DNA of 64,000 nt from Limnephilus marmoratus (taxonomy: Eukaryota > Arthropoda > Insecta > Trichoptera > Limnephilidae): contig OU862909.1 of NCBI GenBank assembly GCA_917880885.1, positions 36,082,405 to 36,146,404 on the forward strand. Direction: 5' to 3'. A model generated the notes under the pieces. That model saw only the letters and a program-made list of their open reading frames with translations, had not been told where the DNA came from and made no database searches. Every line of letters starts with the position of its first letter. Position 1 is the stretch's first letter. Position numbers and translations under genes: made by a program. Positions 21,441 through 31,733 of this stretch are shown here, piece by piece.

Positions 21441-21769
21441 ATAACAGTATAAGCCTTGTATAATAAACAAGTACACATGAATAGGCACATCAATAGTTTC
21501 ATATTTACATAGTATTACAAAATTATAATGATTTTCCATTTCCTTAGAATGTTAATTCCAATTAGGAATACAAGGCCTTCAGTAGGGCATCTATATTAAC
21601 CATATGTGTATGATGTATCAAGCTTTCTTATCGTGTGTATGCAAATATGCATGCATAATCTTTTTTTATTGAGATGAACACCTACCCCAATATTTCTGAA
21701 AATTTCTGCTAATCTAGTGAAGCTCGTATGAAAAAAATTAATAGCACTGGTTTTTTCGTAATTTATTTT
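21441..21769. other. Unassigned intronic sequence
   Basis: AT-rich; no supported feature. Confidence 0.4.
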
Positions 21770-21900
21770 TGGGATATTATGCCTCCTCCATCCATCTCCT
21801 TTAGCCAACATTTCGGACAGCGTTAGTGTTCAACATTAGGGCAGATGTGTGGACACTGTAACGCTATCCGAAATGAAACAAAAATACTTTTGGCCGTGTA
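21770..21900. mobile_element. Palindromic MITE family, copy 2 (partial)
   Basis: CATTTCGGACAGCGTT and its inverse AACGCTATCCGAAATG flank a GGGCAGATGTGTGG centre; CTTTTGGCCGTG marks the right outer end. Shorter than the 24.3-kb copy. Confidence 0.65.
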
Positions 21901-22206
21901 AATATAAAATCATATCTCAATAGTATAGGTAGTCATATTTACTACGTAAACAGGTATTTTAAGGGTTATTTCAGAGAGAATCAAAAAGTGAGTTCGAGAT
22001 AACAACACTATCGCAACCACCTGTTGGGAAACGCGTGCGACTCAAGTTTACGGACATTGAGGAAGGTTATTTTACTCGTAAAACCAATCACCGATTCAAA
22101 AACAAGCAACTTTAATTAAAATGGCTCAAGGAAAACTATAAAAAGTTTATGTAATTTGAGAGGGAAAATAATGAAATTCAAAACTTCTGAAAATAGAAAT
22201 ACTTAC

Positions 22207-22355
22207 TCAGTACAAACAAACACTCCTGTAGGGGCTATGAATATCCCAGATCCGATAATGGTCCCTATTATGATAGCCACTCCATTGAAAAGGGTGATTT
22301 TTCGTTTCATCACCACTTTCTCCTCTCCGCCCCCCGGCTGCTTTTCGTCCCCCAT
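22207..22355 (-). CDS. SLC7 (LAT/y+LAT-type) amino-acid transporter, coding exon 1
   Basis: The start codon is at 22355-22353 on the minus strand. The exon encodes 49 residues plus two bases of a split Glu codon. It has a short, charged cytoplasmic N-terminus ([19 protein letters not shown]) and then TM1 with [20 protein letters not shown]. The GSG turn is the substrate-contacting unwound part of TM1 in APC-fold transporters. The donor GA|GTAAGT is at 22206. Splicing to exon 2 at 1143 gives ...VCTESVGSS..., which fits the family exactly. An in-frame Met at residue 16 is a possible alternative start. The antisense frame across this exon is a shadow. Confidence 0.93.
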
Positions 22356-22760
22356 GAAAACGGTTTACTCGTTTACTGACAGACACCACAAGCGACACGC
22401 GACAGCTGATCGAACCGTTACAACACAACAACGAATTTATAACTGAATGTGGCAAGAATCTAGACAGATTCTGACAAGAATCATTTTAGAATTTTAGTTC
22501 GCGGCGAAGGCAACTAGCTGGCAACCTGTCTGATATAAAACTGAGCCGTGTTTGACTGTTGTTCTGCAGTACTACAGTCTACTAGCCGCTCGCCATGTGG
22601 CTGCGCAAAGCTTGGCGAAATGCTTGCCGCTCTGAAATGGGGGAATACGCATGTGCAGAAACACAATGTACCAAGACAGAGCAATATGCCTCCCTCCCGT
22701 CTCCCAAACGCTTAGGATAAAGACGGGAATAGGCAACCACCGTCTGAACAGTCAAGTATC
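22356..22760 (-). promoter_or_regulatory. Probable 5' UTR and promoter region of the SLC7 gene
   Basis: Upstream of the minus-strand start codon, the sequence is clearly less AT-rich than its surroundings and lacks transposon signatures. A TATA-like TTTTATATC (minus strand, about 22543-22535) is a candidate core element. A further upstream non-coding exon cannot be excluded. The assignment rests on position and composition only. Confidence 0.4.
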
Positions 22761-24300
22761 GTTCCTATGAATCACCGGTGATAGAATGAGACGTTAGTAT
22801 ATCGGTCGCCTCGCCGTTTGAAACGAGGTTGTCATCGGCTGATTTTATAATTTCCACGGCGACGGCACGTCGACGGCGAGGCAACGTCACTGTAATGTCG
22901 TGGTAAGGCATGTAGTTTGATCGCTTTGATTGATGATTTCCACGACTGCGGAAACGGGAATGCAGTTTCATTTTTAATGCGAATGAAGGAGATGTATGAT
23001 AATAATTAAGGGAGCAGATAATGACGTAGGGCATATGGATATCGACTTAACTCTTACGTAAACTGTTACTTCGTTTTCTTTTTTTATTTTTATTTACAGC
23101 CTTACTAAAAAACGACGTAAAAGTTTTATTCAATTGATAAACGACCGTATATGTAAATATTTTGCTAATTAAACCTGAGAAAAAAATGTCCATGGAAAGA
23201 TATATGCATTGATTATCCAGCCAAAGACGGCAGTTTATCTATTGTATATACTTTTTTTATTAAAAAATTCTCAACGAATGCTGAAATTTTTTCAGGGTAT
23301 TTTATTTAAAGGAAATTATTTAAGAAATATACAAGACATTCGTCCTTATATTTCTTATTTTTGAATATGTCGTAAAAACAAATACCATTTTAGAAACAGT
23401 GTTAAACTACCTAATAGATTTTTGTGTTTAAAATATAATGTTTAAAAATTGCAGCTTCAAAAATGAAAAATTTAAAAAAAAGCTTACCCCAAAAATTTTC
23501 AATTAAACTTTCAGAAAATTGAAAATAAAATGACACAGTCCTTCTAGACTAGAATACCATAAGCTCAACGAATACAAATGCGTTTGTATCTCCTGAAGAA
23601 TCAATCTTTATTTCGTAGCACTGTTGTTCTAGGAAATGCTAGCCTTTTGGTTTAAAATTTAGTCTTTATATGCGTCAATAGTCTGCTCCCACATGCATAG
23701 ACTTATTTCGACAAGGTCACAGTATCGTATTGAAAACATGTTCCTAAAAATTACTTTTATATTGCATAAAACACTGAAAAGATGCACCAAGACACTAGAC
23801 ACTTAGGCTGCAGCACGATAAGGAACGTACGTTTATCGTATTTTTGTGCAGTCGCCGTGCCGTAACCGTGAAAACTATAAAAGCGCCTAATTTCATGCAA
23901 GGAATTCCGCCTGAAAATTGAGCTAGGGTGAATTGTGGAAATGAGATGAGTGTACTTGTGGGCTGCTTTTTTTCCAATGTTCGTAATTTGAACTTTTTCC
24001 CGCCTTAGTAACCTCAATGCGAAATTGCATCATGATTTTATGAGTAGTGAGTAGTGAGTAGGTAGGTACATATTTACCAGGTAGATTAAATTCACCAGCC
24101 GATACAATAATGTATGAGCCTTTTATGGTAATGTTCAAGTACCTTCTGAATACAAATTGCCCAGGTGTAACAATGCTCCTTTATAATCTACATTATTTAT
24201 GGTTGGAGATTAGTCGTTTAGCTTATATATTTTTCACGATTAATTAAAAATAATAATCAACTTGTATGAATTCAGTAAAACCTTTGAATATTCAAATTTA
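22761..24300. other. Unassigned sequence upstream of the SLC7 gene
   Basis: A CpG-bearing patch at 22790-22960 (GGCGACGGCACGTCGACGGC) and an AT-rich remainder. Several minus-strand frames of 60-90 codons overlap at 22765-23034 and 23757-24138, but none shows a recognisable domain or splice context. I do not call them genes. Confidence 0.4.
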
Positions 24301-24319
24301 AATGGGATCGGATACGTTT

Positions 24320-24550
24320 TAAGATTTTCACGGCCAAAAGTATTTTAGTTTTTTGTTTTTGGGGTGTTATGCCGTATTGCGCTACCTCCTTCTTTAGCCA
24401 ACGTTTCGGACATCGTTGCAGTGTCCATCGGTAGATGTACCGGATCTGCCCTGACGATGGACACTGCAACGATGTCCGAAACGTTGGCTAAAGAAGTAGG
24501 TAGCGCAACACGGCATAACACACCAAAAAACAAATAACGAAAATTAAATG
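24320..24550. mobile_element. Palindromic MITE family, copy 3 (best preserved)
   Basis: A near-symmetrical foldback. TTAGCCAACGTTTCGGACAT, CGTTGCAGTGTCCATCG on the left are mirrored by CGATGGACACTGCAACG and ATGTCCGAAACGTTGGCTAA on the right, around a TACCGGATCTGCC centre. The outer parts (GGTGTTATGCCGT and ACGGCATAACACACC) also pair. Arms are about 90-100 bp. No ORF is supported. Confidence 0.85.
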
Positions 24551-24559
24551 GGATCGTTT

Positions 24560-24962
24560 GAATAAATATTTTCAATTTGGGAGGCGGGTGTAGGTACCGC
24601 CTTCCCGGAAAAAAATATTGGATAACCAACACCCAGTTTGCCTACAATGCGTTTGCCTACGCCTACAATAATGCGTTTGCCTACCTACTGCGTGGCGGGC
24701 CGAATCGGGAGAGACAGGTTAAGTGAGACCTAACTTAGACCTGTACAGCCGGTCTCTCTGGTCCCATCGTCTTGCAGCGCAATGGGAGGGATGGATTCAT
24801 ACGTTCGTCACTCCTAGTGACATTATCCCTCTCGTACCTTTTTTCTTAGCAGAACTTCCTCTCCTTTCTTTCCCTAAAAGACCCTCTACATAGCATCCCC
24901 AAAGATGACATATGCACGGGATTTTTTTCCTCAGGACCTCCTGTATGGAAGTAATCTAAAAA
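24560..24962 (+). repeat. Dispersed retroelement 3' repeat, copy 3
   Basis: Starts ATTTGGGAGGCGGGTGTAGG, as does 61365. Includes GCGTGGCGGGCCGAATCGGG and ends CCTCCTGTATGGAAGTAATC plus AAAAAAA. The last 16 bp also form the outermost end of the large palindrome that begins at 24947. Confidence 0.7.
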
Positions 24963-25430
24963 AATACCAAAATGGATGACTGCCTACGTACCTACGTACC
25001 TACGTGCAGTGGTGATAACATGGTGTCACATCCCCCTCCCCAAAAAAAATTAACTATCCAATCCACTTACCTTGTTTTTTAACACTAACAGAATAACTTT
25101 TTCAACAACTAATAGGTAATAATTCTCTTCACGAGTTTTGTGACAATATTCTTCGTAATTTTTTTCCCACGGTCGGGTGTCACCCCTCATCGGGTGGCAC
25201 CCGACCGTGGGAAAAAAATTACGAAGAATATTGTCACAAAACTCGTGAAGAGAATTATTACCTATTAGTTGTTGAAAAAGTTATTCTGATAGTGTTAAAA
25301 AACAAGGTAAGTGGATTGGATAGTTAATTTTTTTTGGGGAGGGGGATGTGACACCATGTTATCACCACTGCACGTAGGTACGTAGGTACGTAGGCAGTCA
25401 TCCATTTTGGTATTTTTTTAGATTACTTCC
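24947..25430. repeat. Near-perfect 484-bp palindrome
   Basis: Arms 24947-25185 and 25192-25430 are reverse complements, around a six-base centre CTCATC. I see very few mismatches, for example one near the AACACTAACAG/CTGATAGTGTT pair and one next to the centre. The inner part is GC-rich (CCCACGGTCGGGTGTCACCC). The outer ends consist of the last bases of the adjoining retroelement repeat (GGAAGTAATCTAAAAAAATA), so the palindrome formed after that repeat inserted. Terminal repeats and target duplications of a classical MITE are not evident. Confidence 0.9.
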
Positions 25431-25480
25431 AGATTACTTTTAGATTACTGCCCCCCCCCCCCCCCCCCCCCCTCCTCAAC
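25431..25480. repeat. Short AGATTACTT repeats and a 22-nt C run
   Basis: Two extra AGATTACT copies follow the palindrome arm, then an uninterrupted run of C at 25451-25472. Confidence 0.8.
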
Positions 25481-26415
25481 TACGCCAACTACGTGGGCTA
25501 TCTACCTCTAGAAAACATACAATAAATTATTTTGAATTTCACGCCCAGCTGGTCTTTTACACATTTATTATATGAAATCTCTTTTCATACTCCAGGCAGG
25601 TCAGTCACAAGACAGTACCTACCATATTATTGTAGCAATTCTAAGTCAACAAGTCAATATTTTACTCCTATGCGACGGATTCAACAGCTTGGAAACAAAT
25701 ACTCTGAAGTTGTTGATATCTTTAGTACATCAATTTTATTTTATAAGCGCACCTTATTGAAGTTTTTTTCATCACATAAGGGAATAATACTTTGATAAAG
25801 CTATTAAAATTGACTAACTCATTGGCAGTATTTTGTCGGCTGAAAGAAAAAAAAACTATTTCAGATTTATTATATTTTGTACCTACATACTGTGTGGTTT
25901 AAATTCAATACCTAATATTTTTACTTTGTATTTATTTTTGTGCAAGTGTTTTAAACAGTAGTTTCCTGCACTATTTACCAGTATAATTTTGTTAATATTG
26001 TTATATATTTGTATGTAAAAGCCTAAATAGGCGTAAATAAATAAACAAATGTTTATAATTTTTTATCACAAATAACATTTTAATGGCGTAACATCACAAA
26101 AACAAAATACTCCTCCATACAAGATGGAAATATAGTAGATTGGAAACAGTAGATACTAGTAGTTTATTTAATTAGATTTGTTGTTCTGCTTTCCAATATA
26201 AATTTTGTTTAAAATTAGTGATTGATCAGTTAAATGTATCAACAACATCCTTATAATCATTAATCATTAGTATCATTTCATTACCCAAATTCTGTATAGG
26301 TACCTACGGCGAACGGGAGTATACAATAAGGAACTCCAGTGAAAAATATTATGGCTTTAAAAAATATGTTCATGTAGAGACCAATAAACGCTGATTCTGA
26401 CTAAATACGTTTTAT
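25481..26415. other. Unassigned sequence
   Basis: AT-rich. A GCCTAAATAGGC mini-hairpin followed by GTAAATAAATAAAC at 26023-26048 resembles a LINE 3' tail. Frames at 25532-25795 show no recognisable domain. Confidence 0.4.
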
Positions 26416-27135
26416 TTAAGAGGGCATTACCAGAGAAAACCGGAAATACGTCATTTTCAAAAAAGTTTTTAGACGTATTGACTCTTTTCCACAAAAAATT
26501 ATAAATGGATTTCGAAAGATTGTTCTTTTATCTAGTGAAGTTATGTAATAAATTTTGAGAAATTTTTTTAATTTTTAGTATAATAAGGTTATTCCATAGG
26601 TCGTTGGCAGATTTGTCAATTTTCAAAAAAGTTTTTGTATTATACCACACCCATTTCAAATAATAAAATCATGCAGTAAAATAAATCAATACATTATCTA
26701 GCAAACGTATGTTTTAGAATTTTAATTTTAGTTTCAATAAAATCATTAAAAAATATGTACGTACATGTGTTTCTTGGCGAAAATTGGTCCGTTTGTGTAT
26801 TTATTTGCGCACTTACAAACCAATATATTTCAGATTTTTTTAACATTCTTATTAAATTTAGACATTATTGAAAAATGATAAATACTTATAATCAAAAAAT
26901 AACTACAAAAAGTACATTATTTTAATAGTTTTATCATCACGCCTTTCAGCATTTTTGGATGAAGGTATAAATTAAAGCTAATTTGAATTGAAATAAATTC
27001 GATATTGAGTTATAATTTTAAAAAGCTGGTACGGAGAATAATTAATCTTTCTCATTGTAACCGCCCTGCACGATCGTAAGAACAACTTTCGACGAAATGT
27101 GGATTTTCGTCCGCTGGCTGGTTAAACGCTCTTAA
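26416..27135. mobile_element. TTAA-flanked (piggyBac-like) MITE, copy 2
   Basis: Inverted relative to 13003-13691 and colinear with it over nearly its whole length, with TTAA at both borders (26416-26419, 27132-27135). It carries a small extra segment near 27090-27112 (CGAAATGTGGATTTTCGTCC). No ORF. Confidence 0.8.
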
Positions 27136-27138
27136 TAA

Positions 27139-27191
27139 TCAATGCTAAAAAAACAAAGCTTATGCACATCAGATCCCCTCATGCCAACATC
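27139..27191 (+). pseudogene. Sliver of LINE reverse transcriptase
   Basis: Encodes INAKKTKLMHIRSPHANIN, nearly identical to INAKKTKLIHIRSPNAKAN in the 32-kb minus-strand LINE (about 33057-33000). It is trapped between two MITEs. Confidence 0.7.
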
Positions 27192-27320
27192 AACATGTGT
27201 CTACCGGATCTGCCGGATCTGCCCTGATGATGGACACTGCAACGATGTCCGAAACGTTGGCTAAAGAAGGAGGTAGCGCAACACGGCATAACACCCCCAA
27301 AACAAATAACGAAAATTGAT
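27192..27320. mobile_element. Palindromic MITE family, copy 4 (right half)
   Basis: CGGATCTGCC centre followed by ATGGACACTGCAACGATGTC and ACGGCATAACACCCCCAAAA, matching the right arm of 24320-24550. The left arm is missing. Confidence 0.8.
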
Positions 27321-27785
27321 TTGGTGGTGTTTATGAATGTCGAGTATTGCATCAGATAGATGGTACACTTTTACATATGATTACATATTCAATTAAAATT
27401 TCGATTTTTCGGAGATTGATCTGACTAATCAACTACGAGCGATATACACACATGAAAAATTGCACACATCCTACCTTTGGTCAAAAGGCAATGCACGTCA
27501 TTATATGTAGATACCTGTGCATTATTCAATTAGCACTATTGTAATGTACTCATACTGCAATATTTTACATAAAACCGTTTGGTATTTGCATAACAACATG
27601 CAATGTCAATGAAGGTCTAAGGGACTAAAGCCGAAGGCAAAATTTAATCAGAATCATGTTATAATCAAACTGTAAATTTATTCAGAAATAGGGTACCTAC
27701 CTCCTTCGTTATTCTCGTACTGCGTAATCGGTTTGCATTACAAACACAAAAAAAAATATAGTGGAATAGCCACATTTCAGAGCTA
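27321..27785. other. Unassigned sequence
   Basis: No supported feature. Confidence 0.4.
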
Positions 27786-28300
27786 GTGAAAAGAATAAGG
27801 AAATGGATATGTATATTTGTTAGGATAAGAATTATTTTTAATGTAAAAATAATGAAAAATGTGTACAATGCCCTTGTTCACTCTTTATTTATCCACGGAA
27901 TAATATGGTGGGGAGGATCTTACAAAAACAATCTAAACTCAGTAAAAGTTGCGCAAAGAATCATCATTAAAGTAATATTTTTAAAAAATCTACCTTCTCC
28001 ACAGAATCACTATTTTAATTGTTTCCAGTACCAAATGTCAATGACATATTCAAGCAAGCTTCCATTATGGAAATGTGTAAATAAAAAATAAAAACTAAGA
28101 ATATCAAGAATTTTACAAACTAATGAGAAATGGAAACTAATTTTAAAACAACTCAAATGCAAAATCATTATATTCTCCAAGCCATAAAATACTATAATAA
28201 CCTCCCTTCTGAATTACTCTATCATCAACCAATCAGAACAAATAAATAAAATTAAATAATTTTTCATAAAAAACTTACATTAAAATAAATAAATAAATAA
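27786..28300 (+). pseudogene. LINE reverse transcriptase C-terminal relic
   Basis: Encodes MKNVYNALVHSLFIHGIIWW then GGSYKNNLNSVKVAQRIIIK, matching the post-RT region (YGIIAWGG..., KAQK) of ORF2 in CR1/Jockey-group LINEs. A further frame at about 28150-28240 reads IKYYNNLPSELL. It ends in an AAATAAATAAAT tail at 28284-28299. Confidence 0.75.
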
Positions 28301-28860
28301 GTGTTTATTCCAGTATGTGGGGAGGAGAGTGCAATCCCACACATTCCATAAGGGTATAATATACACATACATGTACAAAGAATTTGAAAGGAAAAAAAGA
28401 AAAAGAAGGTGGATATGAATGTACACGAAACAAAAAAAGATAATAAGCTAATTGTAGTAAAAGGAAAACAAAAAATAAAAAAGCAAATATTTTATACAAA
28501 ACATATTACACCTAAGTAAGAATCGTGGCTCCCTTATTAGGCACAAGAGCTCTTCTTTTCTATAAGGTATACAATACATGACCAAAAACGACCTTTATTA
28601 TAATATTTTGTAAAGTATATATGTATCTACGTAACTCATGTATTTTATATATATATAAAAAAAAAAAAAAAAACAAAATTGCATTTGATAAATTGTAGTT
28701 TTTTCTACCATTTCCTTGGAGTAGAATTAAAATTAAATTGTTAATTATTTTTACAGAAAATATAAGCATAAATTACGTAAAAATAAATTTTAACAATATT
28801 TTACCAAACTCTTGCTGGCACTATCTCTCTTACTCCCCCGAATACTGAGCGAAAGGGACA
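28301..28860 (-). mobile_element. Probable LINE 3' UTR, minus strand, and AT-rich spacer
   Basis: On the minus strand CCACATACTGGAATAAACAC adjoins the AAAT-type tail. A TGTGGG/CCCACA stem-loop lies at about 28317-28343. No coding part is present. From about 28520 to 28860 I see nothing further than a TA/A-run near 28650. Confidence 0.4.
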
Positions 28861-28949
28861 ACTGCACCTCAGGCTGATAATCCTAATATATACTACAATA
28901 TAATATAATAGTATAGTATAATATTATAATATAATATTATAATATAATA

Positions 28950-30606
28950 TAATAGTATAAAGGCAAAAGTTTGTATGGATGTAGGATCAGCCCCGGATCT
29001 TCGTTTTTTTTTAGGCGGGGCAAAAACTGAAAAATGCCGCCCCCGCCCACTTAGGTATCTATATTTATTTTAACCTTGCTGGGGGGGGGGCATATCGAAT
29101 CAAAGAACTGGTTTTACTGGGGGGGGGGGGGGGTGGGCCATATTCGAATCAAAGAACTGGTTTTGCTGTAACTAATTAAGAAATTTAATTATAGCTACAC
29201 CCAGAACATGCAAATGGTTTTCCTTAAATTCTGGCTGCATATAGTCTGCAACCAGAATTTTAAAACTGCACTTTGAACACGAGAATGGTTTCCATCAAAA
29301 TGCTTCAGCAGATGAAATCACAACTGAAATTTATCTTGCTGACTGCTTATTCGTTTTAAACTGCTACATTGCATTGTATTTAAATAAAAGCTGAAATAAA
29401 AGGCTGTTTTACTTCTCAGTCATATGATGGCTGCCATCGTGTAATAAACAAATCATGACACGCATAACAACGTCAAAATTTTAAGTAAGTTTGAATAATG
29501 ACGAATTGACGACGTAAGTGATTGCACGTATTAAATTGAGTTTAAAAAATAAATATAGTAACTTAAAAAGCATAAGATAGTTATATAAAATACTTACCCA
29601 GAAAAGCGATCGATGAACTGTGATAGATTTATTGATGCGACACTAATGACATCAGTATTGTACCTTCGGTTGATCAACAAGTACTAAAGAGTAAAAATAA
29701 ACAACACACTTTTGACACATTTTTAAAACAAAACACTGTCGTGGAGAGAGATCGACGAGGGAGTTTTCGAATATAGCTTCATCTCTTTCGCACGCACGGT
29801 AACCAGAGCAGACGCGTGCTGCCGCGATCTGTGGTTCCTGCGGGCGAGCGGGTCGGGTGCGTATTTTGAACTATGCCTACGCGCCTCGCGAATAATAAAT
29901 GTTCGTGCAGCACGTCTCACTCAGGGCTCTGGGTATCAGTCGTGTTAATATGGCCGTGAAATTTCTCTACTTGTACTATTATTTATTCCGTGGTCAAAGT
30001 TGAGTTTGGCCGCCCTCTGAACTTGCCGCCCGGGGCATGGACCCCGGCTTGCCCCCCATTAGATCCGGGGCTGTGTAGGATGTATGTTAAAAATTCTTTC
30101 ACTAATATAAAACTACATTATTAGCGAGTAATATTGGCTGTGTATATTGGTAAGCTCTGGCGTTGTGAAATTATTTATTATACGTTTATTATGCAGACCA
30201 AAAGCAAAACAAATCGTTGGTTGGTAACTATAAGTAATTATTTGACTTGCGCTGGCATTTTGTTATTTGTTTAGGTTACTACGGAGATCCCTTCGATAGT
30301 TAAAATTCAAATATGTATAAAATACTAATCTATACTATTACGAGTATTATAAATGCAAAAATGGATGTATTTGATTGTTACGCTTTAATAGGTGGCACGC
30401 GAGCAGTTTGAAGAATTAATGTAACGGATATGGAGGGGGGGTTGAGAGGTTGGAGAGGGGTAGGGGGAGGGGGGAGGGGAAGGGGTGGTGTAGGGGTGGA
30501 GTGGGGGGAGGTGGGGTAGGGGAGTGGAGTGGGTATAGGGAAGATGGAGTAGGCGGAGTGGGAACCCCTCTAATACTATGCGAGTGAAGCCGGGGGGCAA
30601 AGCTAG
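28950..30606 (+). mobile_element. Composite Helitron split by a hAT insertion
   Basis: The left part (AAGGCAAAAGTTTGTATGGA) and right part (from 30074, GTATGTTAAAAATTCTTTCA ... GGTAAGCTCTGGCGTTGTGA) match, in inverted orientation, 44240-44520. A second Helitron 5' end, TCTATACTATTACGAGTATT, begins at 30329, and the 3' end GGGGGGCAAAGCTAG is at 30606 before T. The same two-headed order is seen at 44031-44520, so the composite moved as a unit. The core at 30430-30560 is a GGGGAGGGG purine tract. Confidence 0.75.
28988..30073. mobile_element. Non-autonomous hAT transposon with perfect 8-bp target duplication
   Basis: Begins CAGCCCCGGATCT and ends AGATCCGGGGCTG, and is flanked by TGTAGGAT on both sides (28980-28987, 30074-30081). 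The uninterrupted sequence is visible in the related copy at 44.5 kb. A G-tract-containing 45-bp segment is repeated at 29080-29165 (CGAATCAAAGAACTGGTTTT). A GC-rich patch at 29730-29920 has a short minus-strand frame without recognisable domain. No transposase. Confidence 0.92.
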
Positions 30607-30639
30607 TACCTACCTAAATAAAATTGTAATCGGTCCGTT

Positions 30640-31733
30640 TGATAGATTCTCCCACAATTATCACAGAGATTACAACTTGTTATGATAAAATAAGTTGTAA
30701 TCTCTGATGAAAACAGTGATGAAACCTGCGATGAAACCAGTGATGAAATAAAATACATTGTAATCTTAAATTAAACATGTGATGAAACTAGTGATGGGTT
30801 GTAATCTCAGATGAAAACAGTGATGAAACGTGCAATGAAACAAGTGATGAAATAAAATGCTTTGTAAAGTTTGATGAAAACATGTGACGAAACTAGTGAT
30901 GATAAAAAGCGTTGTAATCTCTGATGACAACAGTGATGAAACGTGCGATGAAACTAGTGATGAAATAAAATGCGTTGTTAACTTTGATGAAAGCAGAATG
31001 AAACATATTATGAAACTAGTGATGATAAGATGGTTTGCAATCTCGGATGAAAACAGTGATGAAACGTGCGACGAAACTAGTGATAAAAAATGCATTGTAT
31101 CATGATAAAAACATGTGATGAAATTAGTGATGATGAAATGCGTTGTAATCTCTGATGAAAACACTGATGAAACCTGCGATGAAGCTAGTAATGAAATAAA
31201 ATGCGTTGTAATATTTGATGAAAGCAGTGATGAAACCAGTGATTATATAATGCGTTGTAATATCTGATGAAAACAGTGATGAAACGTGCGATGAAACTAG
31301 TGTTGAAATAAAATGCGTTGTAAACTTTAATGAAATATGTGATGAAACGGGTGATGATAAAATGCTTTGTAATCTCTGATGAAAACAGTGATGAAACGTG
31401 CGATGAAACTAGTGATGAAATAAAATGCGTTCTGAACTTTGGTGAAAGCAATGATGAAGCTTGCGATGAAACAAGTGATGTAATATAAAAAGTTGTGAAT
31501 TTTGATGAAATCCGTCATGAAACAAACGATTCATCGTTATTCATCACAGATTTCAATCTGTGATGAATAGTAATGAAAAATGCGATAAAATCTGTGAAGA
31601 ATCTAGTAAAGAAACATAGGATGAAAACAGTGATGAAACTTGTGATGAAACTAGTGATGAAGTAAAATGGGTTGTAAACTTTGATGGAAGCAGTGATGAA
31701 ACTTGCGAAGAAAAAAGTAATGCAATTAAATAG
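30640..31733. repeat. GATGAAA-rich satellite array, block 1
   Basis: The basic word is GATGAAAACAGTGATGAAAC, arranged in higher-order units of about 63 bp that end in GATGAAATAAAATGCGTTGT. Adjacent units differ by substitutions and indels. Read on the plus strand it gives SDENSDETCDETSDEIK-like peptides. On the minus strand it gives FITSFIARFIT-like peptides. Neither frame stays open long enough to suggest a gene. Blocks 2-4 at 37070-39135 are the same array, separated by retroelements. Confidence 0.9.

Larger units (their letters stand above)
1144..22206 (-). other. Intron 1 of the SLC7 transporter gene (about 21 kb)
   Basis: The donor GA|GTAAGT at 22206 and the acceptor CCAG at 1144 bound a 21,063-nt intron. 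It is filled with mobile elements on both strands: LINE 3' ends, hAT and TTAA-type MITEs, Helitrons, SINEs and foldback repeats, each listed separately. I see no host coding exon inside. The phases match across it: exon 1 ends with two bases of the Glu codon and exon 2 supplies the third. Confidence 0.88.

Noticed and set aside
22156..22455. Frames of 82-96 codons overlapping SLC7 exon 1 in other frames
   Set aside because: They are shadows; the minus-strand frame with TM1 and a GTAAGT donor is clearly the coding one.
22765..24138. Minus-strand frames upstream of the SLC7 gene as additional genes
   Set aside because: No recognised domain, no splice context, lengths within chance expectation.
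28988..30073. Coding host gene in the GC-rich part (29723-29920)
   Set aside because: It sits inside a hAT element with exact target duplication; the short frame has no recognisable domain.
30766..31518. FITSFIARFIT-like frames on the minus strand of the GATGAAA array (also 37058-38730)
   Set aside because: They are simple translations of a satellite, frequently broken, with both strands open by chance.
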